From Favolaschia claudopus (lineage: Eukaryota; Basidiomycota; Agaricomycetes; Agaricales; Mycenaceae): a stretch of DNA of 64,000 nt. The DNA is taken from the NCBI GenBank assembly GCA_037176885.1, contig JAWWNJ010000048.1, forward strand, positions 620,001 to 684,000. Direction: 5' to 3'. How positions within the stretch are numbered: the stretch's first letter is position 1; each line of letters starts with the position of its first letter. A program made the position numbers and the translations under genes. Positions 48,555-58,908 of this stretch are shown in pieces. Under the pieces are notes generated by a model that worked only from the letters and a program-made list of their open reading frames with translations, was not told where the DNA came from and ran no database searches.

Positions 48555-48974
48555 GATCCTCGAACGTCCTCAGAACCCAAAGTTCGTTTATTATTCGGGC
48601 TTTAGCTTTTCTGCGATTTTCAGCTGATTCTAGTTCTTTCGAATTAGCATCGAGTCCTCCAATCGCACCCATCGTCGTACTTCCAAGACTACTCATTGTC
48701 CTCATTGTGACACATCTCGCCATCACCTTGCTTTTTGCTAGTAATTTATTTTAGACGCCTCGAGTTTTACCTATGCAAACCCTTCGCCCAACTCCTATTA
48801 CTGTCTTTACTTGATCTCCCCGAGCAGTCCTATCCTCTTTGATACGCCCAACTCGTGATACGCACACTCCTTCACCTCTGTTTCATTTCTTTATGCCTTA
48901 TGCCCCATGCAATATATGTCTTTACCGCGGTACTTTGCGTTTGAACCGTTCCCGGTAATCACCGCTAAGTTATC

Positions 48975-51900
48975 TCACGGTTGAACCTTTCTCCGAGATG
49001 ACCGACGAGGCTGATCTTCGTACGAGACTTCCTTTCGAATCTCGTCTAAGTCCAGTTCCTCGACTTGGTCTTCCTCGAATTCATCTTCCTGTTCTTCTCC
49101 ATCGTCTTCGTCCTGTAGCTCCATCCTTGACTTAACGTGAACTTTACGGAACTGTAAATCTTGACCCGAATATTCATCTGAGTCCTTCATCGCAGCCAGT
49201 TCGTCAAGTTTTTGCGGAGACAAGTCGATTAAGTCTAGGATAGTTCCTGGCAGCTCGAGTTTCTCTCTTTGTTCAAAAGGTATTACTCGGAATTGAGCTA
49301 TTTTGCCTTGGAAGACTGAACCGTCCAGTTCACAACATATATATGCGCCGCCCTTGGCACGTCTAACTACTACCATGGGTCCTAAGTATCGAGGGTGCAT
49401 TTTCCTGTTCAGCGACTTTTCAGTAGTCGTGTTCCTGACTAGGACTAGATCGCCCGGTTGGAAGTTATAATCCTTTATCTTCCCGCGATTCTCCTCCTCG
49501 TACTTTCTGACCATCTTCCGTTTCTCCTCACTAACTCGTTCCCGCATTTCCTCCACATGTACTGAATGCTTGGCGAGTGCTTTAGCTCTCAAACCAATTA
49601 GTTCAGCAGTGGAAATTGGCGCGCCTGGATATTCTACCAACCAGGTTGCTTCCTCGATGTCCAAAGGTAATATTGGATGAGCGCCGCACACTGCGAAGAA
49701 TGGAGAACATCCCATTCCTCTTCTTACAGTTATACGGTCCGCCCATAATACTTGAGGGAAGAACCAATACCATTTCTTAACATCACCGCCGGTTGCCTTA
49801 TACAATGATTGCCGGATATCCCAGTGCCCTCTTTCCACAGTTCCGTTCGCCTGGGAATTGTAAGCCGAGATTTTAATTCCAACTACCCCGTACTTCGAGT
49901 TTAACCATTTTAGCGCGGCAATGAATTGCTTGGCATTATCAGTTACAATCCATTCTGGACATCCCCAACGACAGATTACATCCTCGAGTAAGAACTTGCC
50001 GATAGTTTCGGCATCCTCAGATCTCATCGGCCGGCCTTCAACATACCGCGACAAGGAATCCCTCGCCGCTATTGAATACCTGTGACCGTTCGAGACTTCA
50101 CCCATTATCATGACATCGGTGTGTATCTTCTGGAAGATGCTTGGAGTCAAGGTAGGCCTTGGCGGAATTTTCAACAGAGCTTTCTGCCTTTGTTGACATA
50201 TTTTGCAAGTATTGCAAAACCAAGTCACATCGCGTTCAAGTTCTGGCCACCAAAATCGAAGCTCGATCTGAGAACGAGTCGCGTATATTCCTCGGTGCCC
50301 CAAGGCATTATGCGACGCCCTCATCATGTACATTCGATGCTCCTTTGCGACTACCAATTTATGCATCGAGCACGTCAGTCTCAACCACTAACTTCCTGCA
50401 CCCCAGAAGCCAATATTGCATTGCCTCTAATGCTCGCTTTAACCCATACAGCTCGCGCTTCGGCTGGGAGAACCTGCTTTCCCTTTGGTTCAAAGTGATA
50501 GACGCAAACTTAGCGTAATACTTCTTCAATTTATCAAGTACATCATGTTGATAAATTTGAATCCCAATTGCCATCCATGAAGTGTCCACAGCAAGTACAA
50601 TATCAGAGTCCCAGTCGTAATTCAGAGGTTTCAGCGCGGGACATACTTTTATCGCTTCCTTGAGTGCACTCATAGCCGCGACTTGTTCCGGACCCCATAC
50701 GAATTCAACATTATTCCTTAATAACTTCGTAATAGGTCTACAGATCTTTGCGTATCCGTCTATGAACATTCGCAGAACCCCAGTCGTGCCTAGGAATTGT
50801 CTTACGCCAGAGACGTCCTCGAGAGGTCCCCAACGAACAATAACTCCGATACGGTCAGTTCCTGGTCTTCTGCCTTCAAAAGAGCAAATGTGCCCAACTA
50901 CGGGAAAGACATCCCAACATAATATACTCTTCATACCTGAGAACGTCCCTCCGCTATACTTGAGTCGTTGAATTACACGGTTCAAGTTCAGGAAGTGTTC
51001 CCAGATAAACCTCCTAATTCCGGGGTTCTCGGGTATAGTTTCATACTTTCCGTCTTTATCCTGATATCGAGTTCCCCCTCCTCTGATTGGTACATCATCG
51101 ATGTAGGGAATCGTTACATGCGGGATTTCATCCCTTAGAATATATGTGACGTCGTCATGAAATATTGGAACCGAGTTTGTCCACCCTTGAGGAAGCTTGA
51201 CTAATCGAAGCGCGCCAAAAGGTGTCTGGAACGTTGTAAAGTCCCTAGATCCCTCTGCGATATCTCGATGGTCATATCCTGAGTACAAGTCGAGGCATCC
51301 TCCACATGCTCTTCCAGCGAAGTGGTCTGCCAATTCATCTGTCGCGGGAGGCACTCCTGAGTGAGCAATGGTCACCGCGTTTAGTGGTTCCAAGGCATGT
51401 ACCAAGCGAATGCTCTTCCCATCCTTCTTCACTACTCCGAAGAATTTACTCCGGTACGAGGAATTTGAAGGCTCATAGACCCCCGCGTCTAGCTTCTTCT
51501 TTATAACCTTACAAAATTCCTCGAGTTGCCCGCGCGGAATTGGGATACTTCTTTCTACCCAAGTCTCATGCTCGATCACAGGGAACTCAACTGGAGGGAA
51601 GAATTCATGTTTGAAACTTCCTCGCTCCGAATCGTCCCATGCGAACCCTGCCTCTTGCTTCATCATTAAGTCGTGCATGAGTTTTCGCTCTTCTTCCCAA
51701 AGAAAATCCCCTTCATGCTGCTTGTCTATTATTTCCTTTCGCTCAGCGGTATACCTTCCAGTAGGTACGAAGTCCGCTGGTTTGGGATTTAATGGCGGCA
51801 TGTCCGCTAGAGGATCTCCAATTATCTCGCGTTTGATTCTATATTTCTCCGGGAGTTCCGTATATACTGGTCGGATTTTCAATCCTACTGGTTTATACTT

Positions 51901-52404
51901 CTTGCCCGCGAGAACCGAAACCTTTGGTACTTCTTCCTTGACTTCCTCAGGACAAGTGCTACAAGGTTCTGGAGATATAAAATCCGCTGAGGCGCAACAC
52001 CCACACCTTATCCCTTGAGTAAAGGAGTGTACTTTCCTTATCTCGACTGGTGTTTTGGTGCGTGGACCTTCTTCGGGCTTCTCGGGGATGTTTGATTCCC
52101 CTTGTATCTCGACTTCCGGTCCTTCCCTGGTACTCCAAGTAAAGACACCGTACTTCTTGGTTGTCTTATTCTTTTCAAGCTTCTTACCCTTGCGGGTCTT
52201 CTGCCTAAACTCTTGGAACAAGGTCTGCGCCCTCCTATCCCTCTTTAATGCTCTTGATCCAGTTGACGCGCTAATATACGCTTCCTGAATCTCCGTTTCA
52301 TCGAATGTAAGCCCTCTCGGCTTAAAATATCCCTCGATCTCTAACTCCTTATTCTCATTAAATCCAAGTTTTAGCGCCACTTCTCCTCGTTCTTGCAGAT
52401 GCAC
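48975..52404 (-). pseudogene. Gypsy A pol (RT-RNase H-integrase), broken by an internal deletion
   Basis: The RT-RNase H part (52404-50359) shows the reverse-transcriptase motif YIDDV and RNase H residues (VDTSWMAIG, QPKRELYGLKRAL, VVETD). The integrase part (50384-48975) shows an HHCC-like zinc region ending CNTCKICQQRQ, and DDE residues in IHTDVMIMG, IVTDNAKQFI and NGTVERGH. Compared with gypsy B, about 0.7 kb between VVETD and HKLVV is missing, and the join is out of frame. The end of RNase H and the linker are lost. The pol frame is -1 relative to the protease at their junction (about 52404), as in gypsy B. The C-terminus is acidic and then basic. Confidence 0.8.
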
Positions 52405-53752
52405 TAATTCATCGAAGCATGGCGAAAAACCTGCTCCGCTTTATCTGGGTCAGCAGTTCCACCCGATTCCTCATCCTCGACTTCCTCAACCGTGACTCGA
52501 GATTGCTTTGATGAGCTTTTCTCTCGTCCACGAGGAAACGTAGGCATCGAACACCTCTTTCCCGTGTTGGGATCCTTCAAGGTAACCGTCTGAGAATCAT
52601 TCCTGCCATTATTTACTTGGCATTCAGTTAGAATCTCAAAGGGCCTCCCCAAAAGAACCTTATACGCCGGACCTCGAATTATATGTACTTGTAGATAGAC
52701 AGTCATGTCCCCAAATTTGAAGGGAACATTCTTGGCTAGACCAACCGTCCGTTCAATACTTTTATTCGCGCTTTCCATATGTACAATGATGTCTGGGTCC
52801 CAGGATAATTTCAACAGATTAGCCGTCTCGAGAGACATTGACACAACCTGCGATCCCGAGTCCATAACACATTCTACTCGCGCCTGCTTATTTATAGTCG
52901 GGAATATTACCCTTAAATTGGCAGAGTCGCGCGCTACGAATATTGGTCTCTTCTCGTCCGTATAGATTTGCCTAGGCTTCTCACCCGGCTCGAGATTCTG
53001 CAAATATTGAAGGTAGGGGTCCAACACAGTGACCGCTCCTTGTGGTACTTCTTCGGTGGTCTGGTTTTGAATAAACACAGAGTTCAACGGAGGTAGTTCG
53101 CTCAGGCTAAGTGCGTCGTACTTAGTGCAGATGGCGATTGAAATCTGAGTGGATATCGCCAGGCGATGTGGCGACTGGTTATCGCCAGGCCATATCGCCG
53201 CATGGCGAATATCAGGTGACCGAAAATATTTTCCTTGAATTCCGATCGTCTGAGTGCACCCAAAGGTGATCAAATTTGAGAGGAGAGCTTTGAGAAAGGT
53301 CTATCAAGGTAATAATTGTTTTCAGTCAGCTAAGAAGTGGTCAAGTGCAAAAATTGACTCAAGTATAGGCAAACAATCTTACGAAAATATCCTTCAAGTT
53401 GGTATATTCCCCTAGTGGTACAAAGCTGTCTCAAAAAAAGTGCGGTACAATTCATGGATCCACTCCGTCCACGCTTTCCTCGCTTTGGAGGCAGTTTCAG
53501 CGCTGTTGACCCCGGTCCCCATAGCTCTTATCGCCAGTTCACAAAATCTGGGCGGTCATAAAGCCAGGTTATCGCCACCCGGCGAGGCGATATGGCGATA
53601 TAAATCGCCATCGCCAACAGCTCTAGTCGTACTCCAGTCGCGGTTCCTCTTCCTCGTCCTCGAAAGGTAGGGCTTGTTCAACTTCATCTGCGAACATAAC
53701 TTTCTTAACCGCGTCCCTGGGAACTGGCTTTCTAACTTTAGTTACGTCGCGT
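52404..53752 (-). pseudogene. Gypsy A protease frame, split by a MITE
   Basis: The aspartic protease frame has the motif VMDSGSQVVSMS and, further on, FGDMTVYLQVHIIRGPAYK, matching gypsy B. Its upstream part is interrupted at 53122 by a 503 bp element and continues at 53633-53752 (FADEVEQALPFEDEEEEP). The two parts are in the same frame once the insertion and one copy of the 8 bp duplication are left out. The frame ends where gypsy B begins. Confidence 0.7.
53115..53633. mobile_element. hAT-like MITE with 8 bp target duplication
   Basis: The target sequence GTCGTACT is duplicated at 53115-53122 and 53626-53633. The enclosed element (53123-53625, 503 bp) has imperfect inverted ends: TAGTGCAGATGGCGAT at the left and TAGAGCTGTTGGCGAT when the right end is inverted. 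GGCGAT/ATCGCC words are repeated at both ends. An 8 bp duplication and TAG.GC.G ends fit the hAT superfamily. It carries no transposase. Confidence 0.75.
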
Positions 53753-55726
53753 TGATAGGGCCGCCCAGCGGCTAGGCATGAAATGCCCGGAATTTATCGA
53801 TTTTCGAGACCTATCAGCGGGAGAAGTGAGGTTAGGATACTAGAAGATATGCCCGTCCTCGCGGGCAGTATCTTATTGCTGTGGATAGCCGACAAGCTGG
53901 CGGGACACCAACGGGTAGCAGCGGCTTAGCGACGTTTCCATAAACATGGGTGCGAGACTCTGCCGCTGACTATTTCTAAACTGCCGGGCCAAGGGACTTA
54001 GTGGGAAACTACTATCTCGAGGTGCTGGAGGCGACTAAGAGGAACTACCAACCTCCCTGAGGTTAGGCGCTCACCCGCCGACCAACATGAAGAAGATCTA
54101 GCGGGGGACCATACTGAGTTCAACTTCGAACTCAGGACGGCCACCACTCTACCGACGAGCAGGATCACCGGCAGGCTCTAAACGAGCACGCCGGCTGATT
54201 ACGGACAGCCGGGACTTAACCGACTGCCAGCGGGAGCACCTCGGAGCCAGCGGCTATCCAGCCAACGGCTCTGTCAGAATGATGAGAAGGACATGGCGAG
54301 TTGCCGGGGGCATTTCCCGCTGATTGCGGACAACCCGAACGGCGAGTGGTGAGCTGCTAACGCGACTCGGCTCTCCCTATTTTCCCTGGAACTTAGACTG
54401 TTCTGAAGATAGAAGACGAGACGAACTTGACCGCTATCGAGCCGTTGACTAACTACTCAGCGGGAAGCCTTTTCGACTTCAACTCGACCAGCGGCAGGAC
54501 CATATTATGAAGGAGGAATTTCGTGTCCCCTCCCGGGGACATGGCAACCAGCACGCCATTGCACTGCAATAAGGCGCAATACCCACCCGCCCGCATGGAC
54601 TTTCTCCGGGAGGCAGTCTTTTCACTCACGACTCGCAATCCTGAATATACCATTGGTTCCCAGCGGGCGCGGCATCAAACTTGGACACTCTCTCATCATG
54701 ATTTTATTTGGTTGTTTCTGCTCCCGCTGCATGTATTTAATCTCCCGGTGTACTTTTTGTTACTCAGTCAATTACCTACCCGAAGACAAGGGCAGTTTGT
54801 AGCGGACTCTAGAATTTGAATTGAACTTTGAAAGAGACTAGACTTGATATCTGAGAGAGACTCGAGTGATACGGAAAGACTTGTGGCATACCGAGCCGCC
54901 AGAACTTTGAGAGCCCCGCCAGCCTTTGAGCCCGAGCCCTCCTGAAATACGAAGCCCCGTTTCTTGCTGTTCCGCGGTATAACCAAGACCCCCGTTCGAG
55001 CTTGATTCCGCGCCGTCGACGCCCCGTGTGCCAGCCGTTCCGCGGTATAACCAAGACCCCCGTTCGAGCTCGCCGCCGCGTAGTGGTGTAACTGCCCGGG
55101 TCACTGTTAGTGTCCGCGCCATCGACATAAGAGCCCCGCTTCTCGCCAGAGCCGCGCCGGTCGTATAAGAACCCCGTCCCGCTGAGCCGCGCCTTCTGCC
55201 CGCCGGTTGTCATCCAGAAAGCTTCTTGCCGGTTGACGATCCACTACCGGGCGACGCTTTTCTATTGGCACGGAGACCCTCCCCGCTAGACTCAGAATTT
55301 CTCATTTCGAAGTCTCAGAAAGAGTGACTCTTCGCTTCTCCCGCTGCGAATCGTTTTGCCCGCTACGTTCTCGCTAGACAATCTAGTAGTTCGTCCCGCT
55401 CAAACGTAGCGACCTTGATTGATTGAAGCTTGCACAAGTATTCTGAGGGACGATACGTGCTCCCGCCACCCCGAACACACACACACACACACGTCGTATT
55501 GGATTAGATTTTGTGATTTTATATTTCGGTATATTTCACGCCTACACCTACACGCACCGTTTCATCTGGAGCCCACCGCGAGGGGTGACAGATTATTTGT
55601 GTCAAGTCGAAAGAAATCGCTTGTGGACGCTGCTATAACCTAGCACGAACCATCCGCCGGTTGACTCGAGAATAGAATATACACCCGCCCGTTGAGCCAT
55701 TAGCTCCAGGCCCGCTATAGAAGATT
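53753..55726 (+). repeat. Presumed 5' LTR and leader of gypsy B
   Basis: The stretch begins TGATAGGG, like the gypsy A LTR, and has no long sense frame. It contains many AGCGGG and CCCGC words, near-duplicate blocks at 54969-55000 and 55032-55063 (CCGCGGTATAACCAAGACCC), and a short CA microsatellite at 55474-55492. Neither the LTR's right border nor the primer-binding site could be fixed, because the partner LTR is outside the window. Confidence 0.4.
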
Positions 55727-57658
55727 TTGCCATTTAGTTTCGGAAGAGACGTGGCTTCAGAAGGACGATCCGCTAGAGCACCACCACCAAAACCTCGGTC
55801 GACCAACACTAGCCTACGTGTCGCTGCCGCTGCTCTCGATCTCGAGACTGACGATCCTTCCCGCCCGCCTGTTGCTCTTGCCCGGGAACTCTATTCTCTG
55901 CGCGGACGAACCCAAGCTCACGCTTATCGTACCCGCCAAACCCAGTCGTTGAGCCCCTCTGCTCCACTGGAACAACAAACCTCAACTCAACCGCCCGGCA
56001 CAAGACCTGTTACGCCCGACGGTGCAGCTACCCAGTCGTCAACGACTCTTTCGTCTGTCTCCTCACCACTACTCAACACTTCACCAACCCCTTCAAACAA
56101 TCCGATGGCTGACGACGGCAACAACAACCCTGTCGTTCGAGGAAAGAAGCGCGCGCCGGAACCATGGGACAGGAACGCCCCGCTCTTCAAAGAGGAAGAG
56201 CCGGAGGAACTCGTTCGTTTCCTGGACCATGTGGAGCGTATGATGGAATTAGATGAGACGCCGGATGATAAGAAGAACGAGTTTGTCTGCCGCTATACTG
56301 CTCAGGCAACCGCCGAGGAGTGGCGGCAATTCGCCTCGTATTCTAAGAAGTTCGACGACTTTAAGAAAGAAATCCTGGAAAATTACCCGTCCGTAGTCGA
56401 CCAAAAGAAGGGCTCTGTGCAGAAATTGCACCGGCAGCTTCGTAAGTTCACGGAAGAGGGGATCGACCGGGACGATGAAGACGAACTCATGCGCCTAATG
56501 CGCGTCATGAACGTCGAGGCAAACAAGCTTCTCGATTCGAAATTAATTTCGCACCGGGAGGCTCTCCCGATGTTCTTCTCCAAATTGAGTCCTGAGTTCA
56601 AGGAACGGATTCTGGAGAACCTCGAGCGGAAACCTCCCGCTGCCGGGGATGATGCTGACGAGCCAGAGGTCCGCACATGGACGCTGGCCGAGGTCATGAC
56701 TGAAGCCAAAAGAATCGCAAAACGCTCGACCGCTAACTCTGAGTTCTTTGGCGCCTCTGACCGGGGTTACTCGAGCAAGTCCAAGAACGCCAGCGGGTCT
56801 GGAAAGGCGTCGAGCGGGCGGTCCATACTACCTCACCCAAACGTGACGGTAAAGAAAGAAGAGGAGGACCCTAACAAGTCACTTCTTGAGACGATTAAGG
56901 TGTCGGTCGTCACTATGATGGAGCGGCTGGATAACCAGACCTCCCAATTAAAAGAGATCGACGCCGCGACCAAGAAGAGGATGGCCGAGTTGGAGTCCTT
57001 CTATAAGTCCCTACCGGGCAGAATCCCAGGCGCCGCTGACTCCCAGTCTTTCCCGCGAATGCCAACCGTGCAATTCAAAGGGAACCTGGCGGATCAGGGG
57101 TGTCTTTATTGCGACAAGTTTGGGCATTTTAGAGATAAGTGTCTCATTCGGCAAGCCCACATAGGGAGTGGAAAGATGAAGGTCGTAGGGTTCAGAGACT
57201 CTTTCCCCGATGGGATACCAATCCCGAAAGACGGGCACAAGTCCAAGAAGCAGCAGGTAGAGGAGTACCGCCCGGCCGCCCAACCCACGGTCGCTGCGCA
57301 AAACTACCAGTCTGTCTTCGCTCAGCTCTCCGTTCTTGACATGGACGAGCAGGAGCTGGAAGCCGCGCAAGCCGCGTTCAGCCAGAACGAGGAATTCTAC
57401 TATGACCCGAGAGAAGAAGAATTGGTTTCCTTGCGAGCTGAGCAAGTAAACCTCCAGCGGCAAGTGACGCAACTCCAGTCGCATGGTTCAGGGGGTGTTC
57501 AACCACCCCTTGTGGCTCATCAAAGCCAATCTCCCCCGCCGCAATTCGACGCCAACGCTGTTGCAATTCTGTTGGCGGCTGTCTCAGCGAACTCTCGCTC
57601 TCCCAACGGGGCTGGTCCTTCCCGAACGGGGAACAGCACCGAAGGAGAGCATTTTTAG
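55727..57658 (+). CDS. gag: Gypsy B gag
   Basis: The open frame is 643 codons. It opens upstream of the first ATG (56105), from which a 517-residue capsid protein would be made. The core (KRAPEPWDRNAPLFKEEEPE onward) has the charged helical composition of gypsy capsids, for example ELVRFL, EWRQFASYSKKF and LPMFFSKLSPEFKERIL. A CCHC zinc knuckle, CLYCDKFGHFRDKC (CX2CX4HX4C), lies near the C-terminus (57100-57141). The frame ends in TAG at 57656-57658. The protease frame overlaps its last 217 bases in the -1 frame. If translation starts upstream of 56105, a non-ATG codon or a spliced leader would be needed. Confidence 0.8.
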   Translation: MPFSFGRDVASEGRSARAPPPKPRSTNTSLRVAAAALDLETDDPSRPPVALARELYSLRGRTQAHAYRTRQTQSLSPSAPLEQQTSTQPPGTRPVTPDGAATQSSTTLSSVSSPLLNTSPTPSNNPMADDGNNNPVVRGKKRAPEPWDRNAPLFKEEEPEELVRFLDHVERMMELDETPDDKKNEFVCRYTAQATAEEWRQFASYSKKFDDFKKEILENYPSVVDQKKGSVQKLHRQLRKFTEEGIDRDDEDELMRLMRVMNVEANKLLDSKLISHREALPMFFSKLSPEFKERILENLERKPPAAGDDADEPEVRTWTLAEVMTEAKRIAKRSTANSEFFGASDRGYSSKSKNASGSGKASSGRSILPHPNVTVKKEEEDPNKSLLETIKVSVVTMMERLDNQTSQLKEIDAATKKRMAELESFYKSLPGRIPGAADSQSFPRMPTVQFKGNLADQGCLYCDKFGHFRDKCLIRQAHIGSGKMKVVGFRDSFPDGIPIPKDGHKSKKQQVEEYRPAAQPTVAAQNYQSVFAQLSVLDMDEQELEAAQAAFSQNEEFYYDPREEELVSLRAEQVNLQRQVTQLQSHGSGGVQPPLVAHQSQSPPPQFDANAVAILLAAVSANSRSPNGAGPSRTGNSTEGEHF

Positions 57659-58908
57659 AGAGTTCGAGGAAGGGGGCAAAGGGGAAACCCAGTGCGGATA
57701 AGCCCCCGGAGAAAAGACAAGTACGCCCGCCTGTAGGAAAGAAAATGGAAGTTGTGATGCCGAAGTTGCCCTACAAGCCGAGGACGCTGCGAAAGCCCGC
57801 TGTCGAAGCACAGCCGGCGATCGTGGAGACCAAGGAAAAGGAGCGGGAGGAGACAGAAGAACAAAATGGCACTCAGCCGCCGGAACTTCCGTATAGGAAC
57901 GTTCCCCCGGTCAAGCCAGCCAAAAGGCCCAACGAACCTAGAGTTCGGCCGGCGGGAAATCCGCAGGCGGCGGCCAACGAAAAGAACTACGAGTTGAAGG
58001 CGCCAGTAGAGGACCAGGAAGATGAGGAGGTCGAATCCTTGATAAAGGAGATCTTTGGAAGCCTGGAAATAGCGCTCCCGCTGGGGAGGTTGTTCGCCCT
58101 CAGCCCGAAGTTGCTGCGTCAGGCTAAGGTGTTGCTCTCGAAGAAGAGAGTCTCGCCCGCTGTTCGAGTCACCCTCGAGCAATTGATTAGCCACGCAGAG
58201 AAAGAAGCCGATGAAGATGATGAGTCCTCCAGCGTAGCCTTGGAGGACCTCCCTTACGAAGCATTAGTTCAGGTCTCAACTGTGGCCGATGGACTCATGC
58301 CAGCGGGAGCTCTCATCACTGTCGACCCGGCAGTGCAATATTGGCAGTCGGTAGCCGATGGTGAGCCGGTGAGAGAAATTTTCGTCGCGATCTCCGAAGC
58401 TTCTGCTGGAGAATCAGCGGCCCTGAGAGTGGTCTTCCCGCTCATTCATGGAGCCGCCGAAGTCGAATGCATTCTGGATGGTGGGTCACAGATAGTGTCC
58501 ATGGCCCTGTCGGTAGCCACCGAGCTGGGAGTCAGTTGGGACCCGGATAACTGTATCCACATGATGAGCGCCAACGGGCAAACCGAAAAGTCAGTTGGGT
58601 TAGCGAGGAACGTCCCCTTCAGGTTCGGCGATATGACAGTGTACCTACAAGTGCATGTTATACGGAACCCGGCATACAAAGTGCTGCTGGGGCGGCCCTT
58701 CGAAATTCTGACCGCCAGCGGTATCAAAAATACTTCTGACGGGAACCAGTTCCTGACTCTGACCGACCCCTCCACTTCGAAGCGGGTGGTCGTCCCTACC
58801 TTCCCCAGAGGTCAGCGGCGGCAGGTGCGGCGCGTACAAAACGATGCGCCACCGGCTGCGCAGGCGAGCGGCGAAGAGGAACAAAATTTTCAGAATTCGA
58901 GGAGTTGA
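57442..58908 (+). CDS. Gypsy B protease (aspartic, retroviral type)
   Basis: This frame is -1 to gag and open from 57442, overlapping the gag end; the first in-frame ATG is 57745. The N-terminal half is Pro/Glu/Lys-rich. The protease motif is CILDGGSQIVSMA (58470-58508), where the usual D[ST]G triad has Gly in second place. Downstream come GLARNVPFRFGDMTVYLQVH and VLLGRPFEIL, in the positions of the flap and the second domain. Expression would need a -1 frameshift near the gag stop or a separate start at 57745. It ends at 58908, overlapping pol. Confidence 0.75.
   Translation, partial: ASKPPAASDATPVAWFRGCSTTPCGSSKPISPAAIRRQRCCNSVGGCLSELSLSQRGWSFPNGEQHRRRAFLESSRKGAKGKPSADKPPEKRQVRPPVGKKMEVVMPKLPYKPRTLRKPAVEAQPAIVETKEKEREETEEQNGTQPPELPYRNVPPVKPAKRPNEPRVRPAGNPQAAANEKNYELKAPVEDQEDEEVESLIKEIFGSLEIALPLGRLFALSPKLLRQAKVLLSKKRVSPAVRVTLEQLISHAEKEADEDDESSSVALEDLPYEALVQVSTVADGLMPAGALITVDPAVQYWQSVADGEPVREIFVAISEASAGESAALRVVFPLIHGAAEVECILDGGSQIVSMALSVATELGVSWDPDNCIHMMSANGQTEKSVGLARNVPFRFGDMTVYLQVHVIRNPAYKVLLGRPFEILTASGIKNTSDGNQFLTLTDPSTSKRVVVPTFPRGQRRQVRRVQNDAPPAAQASGEEEQNFQNSRS
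57652..57658 (+). promoter_or_regulatory. Candidate -1 frameshift site at the gag/protease boundary
   Basis: Five T residues directly precede the gag stop (CAT TTT TAG). A P-site slip by -1 on TTT stays paired and continues in the protease frame (TTT TTA GAG). It is not a canonical heptamer, so it is a weak candidate. Confidence 0.3.
58884..58890 (+). promoter_or_regulatory. Candidate -1 slippery heptamer between protease and pol
   Basis: The bases A AAT TTT in the protease frame fit the X XXY YYZ slippery pattern. A -1 slip reads AAA TTT TCA GAA TTC GAG and continues into the open pol frame. The site is 16 bases before the protease stop. No downstream structure was assessed. Confidence 0.5.

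Larger units (their letters stand above)
40523..53752 (-). mobile_element. Gypsy A: Ty3/gypsy-type retrotransposon, defective, with antisense genes
   Basis: In sense order (right to left) it has a residual piece of the gag-protease region (53752-53634), a MITE insertion, protease, RT-RNase H and integrase. Three antisense genes and a candidate 3' LTR follow. Sequence upstream of the protease is missing in the window because gypsy B begins at 53753. Two lesions are visible: the MITE in the protease and a deletion of about 0.7 kb in pol. The element would exceed 13 kb if the antisense genes belong to it, as the matching arrangement in gypsy B suggests. Confidence 0.6.

Noticed and set aside
55474..55492. 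CA dinucleotide run as a possible regulatory element
   Set aside because: It is a short simple repeat with no second feature to support a function.
57011..58194. Minus-strand frames of 157-179 codons over gypsy B gag and protease
   Set aside because: They mirror the sense codon bias of the retrotransposon genes and have no domain or splice signals. They are unlike the spliced antisense genes beyond pol.
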